Part shown: piece by piece, positions 6,213 through 11,451 of the stretch
Layout: each line of letters opens with the position of its first letter
How positions within the stretch are numbered: the stretch's first letter is position 1
Assembly (NCBI GenBank): GCA_944391635.1
Contig: CALXUL010000242.1
Location: forward strand, 1 to 11,451
Source of the DNA: an uncultured Clostridia bacterium
GTDB taxonomy: Bacteria > Bacillota > Clostridia > UBA1381
Length of the DNA: 11,451 nt
Direction of reading: 5' to 3'
The notes under the pieces: generated by a model
What the model was told of the DNA's origin: nothing
Seen by the model: the letters and a program-made list of their open reading frames with translations, nothing else
The model's database searches: none
Made by a program: the position numbers and the translations under genes

Positions 6213-7601
6213 TTAGTTATTCAGATACTCGTCAATTGCTTCTGCGGCAGTTTTTCCAGCTCCCATAGCAAGTATTACTGTTGCAGCACCGGTAACCGCA
6301 TCACCGCCGGCATATATGCCGTCACGCGAAGTTTTGCCTTTCTCATCGGCTATAATACAGCCCTTGCGGTTTGTATCCAAACCTTTGGTTGTTTTCTTTA
6401 TCAGCGGGTTTGGAGTCTGTCCGATTGCCACAATTACTGTATCCATAGGCAGAATATGCTCTGATCCTGCTTTAGGAACAGGTCTGCGTCTGCCCGATTC
6501 GTCTGGTTCTCCGAGTTCCATATCAATAACTTCTATTTCTTTCAGCCATCCCTCATCATCTCCTAAAAGACGTGTTGGGTTAGTAAGAAGTTTAAAGATA
6601 ACGCCCTCTTCTTCAGCGTGCATTACTTCCTCAGCACGCGCCGGAAGCTCTTCCCTGCCGCGGCGGTATATTATATACACATTTTCTGCACCCATACGCT
6701 TTGCACACCTTGCAGCATCCATCGCAACATTTCCCCCGCCGAATACCGCAACATTCTTCCCAACAACAACCGGCGTATCATATTCAGGGAACTTGTAACC
6801 CTTCATAAGATTTATTCTTGTTAAAAACTCGTTTGCAGAATAAACACCGTTTAAACTTTCTCCAGACAGTCCCATAAAGGACGGCAAACCAGCTCCGGTG
6901 CCAAGGAATACCGCATCAAAGCCCATATCCTCCACCAGTTCATCTACCATTATAGTTTTACCGATAATAACGTCTGTTTCTATTTTTACGCCAAGTTTTT
7001 TAAGGTTATCAATCTCATTCTGCACAATATTCTTCGGAAGTCTGAACTCCGGTATACCATACATAAGCACACCACCGGCAACATGAAACGCTTCATAAAC
7101 CGTAACATCATAGCCGCGCTTTGCCAAATCCCCGGCAGCTGTCAGTCCGGCAGGGCCTGAACCTACAACAGCAACCTTTTTGCCGTTTTTCTCCGGCACT
7201 GTTATCTCATCCTTAACATGGCTCATATGCCAATCAGCAGCAAACCGCTCCAGTCTGCCGATTCCCACACTTTCACCCTTAATACCTCTTACGCATTTTG
7301 ACTCACACTGTGTTTCCTGCGGACATACCCTTCCGCACACAGCAGGCAATGCATTTGTTTCCTTAATTTTCTGATATGCGCCTTCAAAATCCCCTTCTGC
7401 AATCTTTGCAATAAACTCAGGAATTTTCACGCTTACTGGACAGCCCTGCATACATGGCTTATGCTTGCAGTTTAAGCAGCGTTTTGCTTCATCTATTGCC
7501 GTTTCCTCAGTATATCCTGTTGTAACTTCAAGAAAATTCTTATTCCTTTCATCGGGACGCTGCTCCGGCATAGGATTTTTTTTCAAAGACATATTTGGCA
7601 T
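6213..7601 (-). CDS. nfnB: NfnB, large subunit of NADH-dependent reduced ferredoxin:NADP+ oxidoreductase (annotated elsewhere as glutamate synthase small subunit GltA)
   Basis: Large subunit of the cytoplasmic flavin-based electron-bifurcating transhydrogenase linking NADH, NADPH and ferredoxin. The 462-residue product has an N-terminal cysteine-rich domain for two [4Fe-4S] clusters (Cys42, 45, 50, 54 and Cys89, 93, 99, 103), then an FAD-binding motif GSGPAGLTAA at 147-156, and a second dinucleotide fold with VAVFGGGNVAMDAARCAKRMGA before the YRRGREELPAR segment typical of NADP(H) binding. There is no glutaminase or large GltB-type partner in view. The gene instead follows nfnA by 23 nt, which identifies the pair. 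The ATG at 7601 has AAAGGA with 9 nt spacing; ATG 7592 is a less likely internal start. A stand-alone NADPH-dependent glutamate synthase-like or glutamate dehydrogenase-like role is the alternative. Confidence 0.9.
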   Translation of the reverse strand: MPNMSLKKNPMPEQRPDERNKNFLEVTTGYTEETAIDEAKRCLNCKHKPCMQGCPVSVKIPEFIAKIAEGDFEGAYQKIKETNALPAVCGRVCPQETQCESKCVRGIKGESVGIGRLERFAADWHMSHVKDEITVPEKNGKKVAVVGSGPAGLTAAGDLAKRGYDVTVYEAFHVAGGVLMYGIPEFRLPKNIVQNEIDNLKKLGVKIETDVIIGKTIMVDELVEDMGFDAVFLGTGAGLPSFMGLSGESLNGVYSANEFLTRINLMKGYKFPEYDTPVVVGKNVAVFGGGNVAMDAARCAKRMGAENVYIIYRRGREELPARAEEVMHAEEEGVIFKLLTNPTRLLGDDEGWLKEIEVIDMELGEPDESGRRRPVPKAGSEHILPMDTVIVAIGQTPNPLIKKTTKGLDTNRKGCIIADEKGKTSRDGIYAGGDAVTGAATVILAMGAGKTAAEAIDEYLNN

Positions 7602-7624
7602 AATACTACTTCCTTTCCGACTCT

Positions 7625-8473
7625 TTATGCGTTATTGGTTCTGCCTATACGGCAATGCCCCGACTCACATGCTGTTTTTTCCTGTGCTTTAAACATTTTC
7701 TGGCGGTTCAAAGCAGCTTCCCAGTCAATCTGATGACCATCAAAATCCGGTCCGTCTACACAAGCAAATTTGGTTTCACCGCCGACTATTACCCTGCATC
7801 CGCCGCACATACCTGTTCCGTCTATCATAACCGGGTTCATGCTGACAATTGTCTTAACATTATATCCCTTTGTAAGATTACATACAGCGCGCATCATAAC
7901 AAGCGGACCGATAGCTATTACCGCGTCATATTTTTCTCCGGCATCAAGCAGTTCCTTAAGTCTGTCTGTTACAAAACCCTTTACACCGTTTGACCCATCA
8001 TCCGTTGTAATAATCAATCTATCCGACACCGCCTTAAGCTCATCTTCAAGAATTATAAGGCTCTTATCACGAAAACCTGTAATTACATCAACTTCTGCAC
8101 CCATAGAATGAAGTTTCTTTGCCTGCGGATACGCTATTGCCGTTCCGAGTCCTCCGCCGATTACCGCAACTTTTTTAAGACCCTCAAGTTCGGTAGGCAT
8201 TCCAAGCGGACCTGCAAAATCAAGTATCTCCTCTCCCTCTTCCAATGCAGAAAGGTCTTTTGTTGTTTTTCCGACAATCTGGACAATAATTGTAACTGTG
8301 CCCTTCTCCCTATCAAAATCAGCAACAGTAAAAGGTACTCTTTCACCGTATTCATCTATTCTCAATATAATAAACTGTCCCGGCTCCGCTTTTTTTGCCA
8401 CAAGCGGCGCGTTTATTTCCATTAGGAAAATCTGCGGATTTAGGACTTTTTTCCTTATAATCTTATATGCCAC
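7625..8473 (-). CDS. nfnA: NfnA, small subunit of NADH-dependent reduced ferredoxin:NADP+ oxidoreductase
   Basis: FAD/NAD-binding subunit of the ferredoxin-reductase superfamily (often named sulfide/dihydroorotate dehydrogenase-like). The 282-residue product has an N-terminal flavin-binding barrel with ERVPFTVAD (44-52), a Rossmann motif KVAVIGGGLGTAIAYPQAK at 101-119, and a C-terminal iron-sulfur site DGTGMCGGCR...FACVDGP with Asp218, Cys223, Cys226 and Cys238. This fits the unusual one-Asp/three-Cys [2Fe-2S] site known in NfnA of Thermotoga maritima. The start is GTG at 8473, with GGGAG 9 nt upstream; no better ATG lies nearby and homologues begin at this point. It precedes nfnB by 23 nt in a two-gene operon. 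PyrK- or HydG-type relatives are alternatives made unlikely by the nfnB neighbour. Confidence 0.9.
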   Translation of the reverse strand: MAYKIIRKKVLNPQIFLMEINAPLVAKKAEPGQFIILRIDEYGERVPFTVADFDREKGTVTIIVQIVGKTTKDLSALEEGEEILDFAGPLGMPTELEGLKKVAVIGGGLGTAIAYPQAKKLHSMGAEVDVITGFRDKSLIILEDELKAVSDRLIITTDDGSNGVKGFVTDRLKELLDAGEKYDAVIAIGPLVMMRAVCNLTKGYNVKTIVSMNPVMIDGTGMCGGCRVIVGGETKFACVDGPDFDGHQIDWEAALNRQKMFKAQEKTACESGHCRIGRTNNA

Positions 8474-8486
8474 CTTATATCACTCC

Positions 8487-8502
8487 CAATAAAATGTTAT
8501 TG
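8487..8502. promoter_or_regulatory. Inverted repeat at the nfn transcription start
   Basis: CAATAA-N4-TTATTG, a perfect 6-bp inverted repeat centred on the predicted start site of nfnA, just downstream of its -10 box. It could be an operator or simply chance in AT-rich DNA. The repeat is short. Confidence 0.3.
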
Positions 8503-8504
8503 TT

Positions 8505-8533
8505 ATTTTACCATACATTATATTTATTTTCAA
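8505..8533 (-). promoter_or_regulatory. Promoter of nfnAB
   Basis: TTGAAA (8528-8533) and TAAAAT (8505-8510) on the minus strand with a 17-bp spacer. The start is expected near 8498, giving a leader of about 25 nt before the GTG start. In the rest of the 8474-8627 gap I see no clear terminator for cysK and no gene. Confidence 0.8.
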
Positions 8534-8627
8534 GTATCACTCTATACAAAAATATTAACAATAGAACATCTAACAAATAGAATAACGCATAAAATTCCCG
8601 CACCAGATATAAAGAAATTTTAACAGC

Positions 8628-9551
8628 TTAAAACATTGGTGTCGACAGGTATCTTTCTCCCGAATCGGGCAGCAATACCGCAATAACTTTATTTTCATTT
8701 TCTTTTCTTCTTGCAACAGCCGCCGCAGCATGTATTGCCGCACCTGATGAAATTCCCACCAAAACACCTTCATGCATTCCAAGTTCTCTTCCTGCAGCAT
8801 ATGCATCTTCGGTCTTAACTGTAATAATCTCATCATAAACCGATGTATCAAGCGTATCCGGCACAAACCCTGCGCCTATCCCCTGAATACCGTGCGCTCC
8901 TTTAACCCCCTTTGATAATACAGGGGAATCATAAGGTTCTACTGCAATTACTTTAATATCAGGATTCTTAGACTTAAGGTATTTTCCCGTACCTGAAATT
9001 GTTCCTCCCGTTCCTACACCCGCAACAAATATATCCACCCTGCCATCGGTATCCTCCCAAATTTCAGGGCCGGTAGTATCAAAATGCGCAGCAGGGTTAA
9101 CCGGGTTTTCAAACTGCCCGGCAATAAAGCTGCCAGGCGTTGATTTTGCCAATTCATTTGCTTTTTCTATAGCACCGCTCATACCTTTTTCCCCATCTGT
9201 AAGGACTATTTCAGCGCCATATGCTTTAAGCAGTTTTCTGCGTTCTATACTCATAGTTTCCGGCATTGTAAAAACAGCTTTATATCCGCGCGCTGCAGCC
9301 ACCGCCGCAAGACCTATTCCGGTATTTCCGCTTGTAGGCTCAATTATAACCGCTCCCGGCTTTAATAACCCTTTTTTCTCCGCATCTTCTATCATTGCTT
9401 TTGCCACTCTGTCTTTTACGCTTCCTGCCGGATTAAAATATTCAAGCTTTGCAACCAGCACCGCATTAAGCCCGTTATTTTTCTCAAAATTTTTAAGCCT
9501 AAGCATTGGTGTTTTCCCGATTAGCTCAGTTATGCTCTCATATATTTTCAT
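8628..9551 (-). CDS. cysK: Cysteine synthase A (O-acetylserine sulfhydrylase)
   Basis: PLP enzyme of fold type II that makes cysteine from O-acetylserine and sulfide in the cytoplasm. The 307-residue product has IGKTPMLRLKNF near 11-22, FNPAGSVKDRVAKAMIEDA with the PLP lysine near residue 45, PTSGNTGIGLAAVAAARGY, the MPETMSIERRKLLKAYGAE segment, GTGGTISGTGKYLK (phosphate-binding glycine loop) and GISSGAA near the C-terminus. Length is typical of CysK. I chose ATG 9551: GAGGGG lies 9 nt upstream and the protein starts MKIYESITELIGKTP as in the family. The frame is open for 27 more codons, but these run across the promoter. It is a single-gene unit with its own promoter. CysM-type or O-phosphoserine-using variants are the alternative. 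Confidence 0.96.
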   Translation of the reverse strand: MKIYESITELIGKTPMLRLKNFEKNNGLNAVLVAKLEYFNPAGSVKDRVAKAMIEDAEKKGLLKPGAVIIEPTSGNTGIGLAAVAAARGYKAVFTMPETMSIERRKLLKAYGAEIVLTDGEKGMSGAIEKANELAKSTPGSFIAGQFENPVNPAAHFDTTGPEIWEDTDGRVDIFVAGVGTGGTISGTGKYLKSKNPDIKVIAVEPYDSPVLSKGVKGAHGIQGIGAGFVPDTLDTSVYDEIITVKTEDAYAAGRELGMHEGVLVGISSGAAIHAAAAVARRKENENKVIAVLLPDSGERYLSTPMF

Positions 9552-9603
9552 ATTAAAACACCCCTCTATTATATCAAACAAAATTCTTATCCCCTTAGAA
9601 TTT

Positions 9604-9632
9604 ATTATATCACCACAGCCGCCGACTGTCAA
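9604..9632 (-). promoter_or_regulatory. Promoter of cysK
   Basis: Perfect consensus TTGACA (9627-9632) and TATAAT (9604-9609) on the minus strand with a 17-bp spacer. Another TTGACA lies at 9634-9639 but is 24 bp from the -10 box. The predicted start near 9597 gives a 5' leader of about 45 nt. Confidence 0.9.
9615..9629. promoter_or_regulatory. Palindrome in the cysK promoter spacer, candidate operator
   Basis: ACAGTCG-G-CGGCTGT on the minus strand: two 7-bp half-sites with one mismatch around a single base. It lies between the -35 and -10 boxes and overlaps the -35. It is GC-rich, unlike its surroundings. This position suits a repressor that blocks polymerase; it does not resemble the CymR box I know from Firmicutes sulfur genes. 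Confidence 0.45.
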
Positions 9633-9674
9633 TTGTCAAAGCCAAATCAAGGGACACTAAAACTTTTTTTATAT

Positions 9675-9706
9675 AAAAACTGACACCGCAAAATATACGG
9701 TGTCAG
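9675..9706 (-). terminator. Intrinsic terminator after the GH26-like surface protein gene
   Basis: A perfect 9-bp stem CTGACACCG/CGGTGTCAG (9706-9698 with 9688-9680), a 9-nt loop, then five T (9679-9675) on the minus strand, 20 nt past the stop codon. Confidence 0.92.
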
Positions 9707-9726
9707 CAAAGTTAATATAAACAATC

Positions 9727-11451
9727 TTAGTTCTGTGTTATTTTAACTGTGGCAGTTGCAGCATCCCAATCTACCTGACAGTCTAATGCTTCTGCAACTG
9801 CACGTGCCGGAACAAGTGTCCTTTCTGAAAGGATTATTGCCGGTGCGTCAAGGTCTTTACGCTCATTATCAACATACATCGAACCGCTTCCAACCGGGAT
9901 TCGGATTACGCGTCCATCCTTTCGTCCGATTGCGGTTTGAGTAGAAGCATCCCATTCCACCTCTGCTCCAAGACTTTCAAATATTTTACGAAGCGGAACC
10001 ATTGTTCTGCTATTAAATATAACAGGAGTCTGGTCAAATTCTACTTTGGTATCTGAAACATAAACGCCTATTTCAGAATAGGACGCTGGTGAAATATTTA
10101 TTGTACGCTCTGATACTACAGAAGACCCATTCGCTCCCGTTGCAACAGCCTTAAGAGTATGGGTTCCGCTATAACCTGATGCATCAATATATGCCGTAAA
10201 CGGCAGACTGTTTGAAGTTGCAACATAATTGTCATCTATATAATAATTAACCTGGCTTATATCCTCTTTATAAAGATGCACATAGCTTGAAACTGAGAAC
10301 ACGTTTGGAACTGTCATACTATTCCAGACATTGGTATAGCAGAAAGTAGCATTATTTTCATACTTATCCTTTATAAACACAGGCGCGCTTACAAGACGCT
10401 TGTATTCATTCATCATTGTATCATTAGTAAACAAGCTGTAATTATGCTCATCACCGTCTCTGTAATGGTCAAAATACGCCATTAGTTTAATCTGCGGATA
10501 AACCATTGGCAGATATGCGTAATACTCCCTTAATCTCTTTATAGCCCAATCGGTCATATTCTCACCGAGTGCGTTGTTATAGTGCTCACATCCGGACTCT
10601 GAAATCATTATCGGCTTTCTTGAACCATATTTTTCTACAATATCTTGTATTGCTATAACCGGGTCGGTGTTGTCACCGGTTCTGAACGCCACTTCATTGT
10701 TATCATTTTCCGAGTATTCATAGGAGAAATACTTTCTTGCATAAAGTGAAACTCCTACCCAGTCAACATATTCATCGCCGGGGTAATAATCGTCAATGTT
10801 TACATTCCACGCCGATACCTGGTTGGGACTCCAAACCATCGCAACATTAGAATTGCGGCTTCTGAAAAAGTCTGAAACAAATCTGTACGCGTTTTTAAAG
10901 GACTCACCATCAGTCATATTAGTCCAAACATCAAACTCAGCGCCGAATCTCAAAAATACCGGTACACTTGGATACTTAGCCAAAAGATCTGAAATCTGCT
11001 GCAAATTTGAGGTTTTGTTCTGAATATCCGCTATATCCGAGCCTTCATTGGGACAGTTAAGCGCAAATTCTACCGCAAGACCAGCTTCACTTGCTTTCTT
11101 CATAACATTATCTGAATACGGCATAACGTCATACCCTAATTCCTGATATAAAAGCAGCATAGACTCTTCCGGCAAAAACTCTCTGCCTTCACTATCTTCA
11201 CACACACCAAATAAAACTCCTGATGTTTTCTCATTTTTTACTCCATAGTAAGGAGCCGTTCCGCCCTCCGTGTACATTGTCAGAACAGGTTTGTACTGAC
11301 GCATTCTTTCTTTTGACATACGAACATCGTCATAATACTGATCTCCGAACTGGCTTGCATAATTATACAGTCTTTCAAAAGTATTAGCTGCTGCCGGATA
11401 ATCACCAAGCGCCATCTGGGCATTACCCATCTGACGATACTTGGAAACAAG
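9727..11451 (-). CDS. Partial surface protein: TPR-like segment, GH26-like glycosidase domain, Ig-like region, C-terminal stalk domain
   Basis: The frame is open to the right window edge (574 codons visible), so the N-terminus, with any signal peptide, is missing; the Met at 11430 is internal. In visible numbering, residues 1-37 (SKYRQMGNAQMALGDYPAAA...) resemble the end of a TPR array. Residues about 70-355 resemble glycoside hydrolase family 26: FLRFGAEFDVW with candidate acid/base Glu172, VWSPNQ at 206-211, YYPGDEYVDWVGVSLYAR at 222-239, and KPIMISESG with candidate nucleophile Glu285. The His before the acid/base found in many GH26 enzymes is Ala here. Residues about 357-455 contain an Ig-like fold (VNYYIDDNYVATSNSLPFTAYID). 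Residues about 460-572 form a copper-amine-oxidase-N1-type stalk with two repeats: SRTMVPLRKIFESLGAEVEWD and SERTLVPARAVAEALDCQVDWD. Exported polysaccharide-directed function is likely; the exact substrate is unknown. Confidence 0.8.
   Translation of the reverse strand, partial: LVSKYRQMGNAQMALGDYPAAANTFERLYNYASQFGDQYYDDVRMSKERMRQYKPVLTMYTEGGTAPYYGVKNEKTSGVLFGVCEDSEGREFLPEESMLLLYQELGYDVMPYSDNVMKKASEAGLAVEFALNCPNEGSDIADIQNKTSNLQQISDLLAKYPSVPVFLRFGAEFDVWTNMTDGESFKNAYRFVSDFFRSRNSNVAMVWSPNQVSAWNVNIDDYYPGDEYVDWVGVSLYARKYFSYEYSENDNNEVAFRTGDNTDPVIAIQDIVEKYGSRKPIMISESGCEHYNNALGENMTDWAIKRLREYYAYLPMVYPQIKLMAYFDHYRDGDEHNYSLFTNDTMMNEYKRLVSAPVFIKDKYENNATFCYTNVWNSMTVPNVFSVSSYVHLYKEDISQVNYYIDDNYVATSNSLPFTAYIDASGYSGTHTLKAVATGANGSSVVSERTINISPASYSEIGVYVSDTKVEFDQTPVIFNSRTMVPLRKIFESLGAEVEWDASTQTAIGRKDGRVIRIPVGSGSMYVDNERKDLDAPAIILSERTLVPARAVAEALDCQVDWDAATATVKITQN

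Noticed and set aside
8547..8562. TTGTTAA half-site upstream of the nfn promoter as a Rex redox-repressor operator.
   Set aside because: Only one half-site matches; the inverted second half is absent.
8570..8866. Minus-strand open frame of 98 codons overlapping the end of cysK.
   Set aside because: It is an out-of-frame shadow of cysK with low-complexity composition and no ribosome site.
9568..9573. Second TATAAT near the cysK ribosome site as a promoter.
   Set aside because: No acceptable -35 element lies 16-18 bp upstream, and transcription would start within or past the ribosome site.
9552..9632. Longer N-terminus for CysK.
   Set aside because: It would run through the consensus promoter; GAGGGG and family alignment support ATG 9551.
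1..11451. CRISPR arrays, insertion sequences, tRNA or rRNA genes, prophage or defence genes.
   Set aside because: No repeat-spacer pattern, transposase-like protein, terminal inverted repeats or RNA gene signatures were seen; outside the leader the window is ordinary metabolic DNA.

Overview
All supported genes lie on the minus strand, so the window reads right to left. The protein set suggests an anaerobic Clostridia-type member of the Bacillota: an NfnAB-type bifurcating transhydrogenase, B. subtilis-like single-domain arginine decarboxylase, strong AGGAGG-type ribosome sites, TTGACA/TATAAT promoters, U-tract terminators, and a surface protein with a copper-amine-oxidase-like 'stalk' domain. 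Base composition looks moderately AT-rich by eye (not computed). No genus can be named from this sequence alone.

Right end (11451-9727): the C-terminal part of a large protein cut by the window edge. It has a TPR-like segment, a GH26-like (beta-mannanase clan) barrel, an Ig-like region and a stalk domain. A terminator follows at 9675-9706. Next (9551-8628) is cysK, O-acetylserine sulfhydrylase, behind a consensus promoter with a palindrome in its spacer. Then nfnA-nfnB (8473-6213), encoding NADH-dependent reduced ferredoxin:NADP+ oxidoreductase, with its own promoter and a strong terminator (6168-6204).

Left half (6160-1): a complete polyamine operon, speD - speA-type arginine decarboxylase - speE - speB - carboxynorspermidine/carboxyspermidine synthase - nspC (cut by the left edge). 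Arginine goes to agmatine and then putrescine. Two separate routes to spermidine follow from the same transcript: decarboxylated-AdoMet (SpeD/SpeE) and aspartate-semialdehyde (CANSDH/NspC).

The most interesting element is the roughly 385-nt untranslated leader of this operon (about 6098-5714). It starts at a consensus promoter (TTGACA-17-TAAAAT) flanked by a 19-bp palindrome. It folds by eye into many local and long-range helices, including an 8-bp pairing between its 5' end and a site about 245 nt downstream. It ends in a 14-bp terminator hairpin with eight U residues, only 2 nt before the speD ribosome binding site. An upstream segment repeats the 3' arm of that terminator and could act as antiterminator, and another segment is complementary to the speD Shine-Dalgarno. 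This looks like an attenuator or riboswitch-type control element for polyamine synthesis, or a stand-alone structured RNA with read-through. I do not recognise it as a known riboswitch class.
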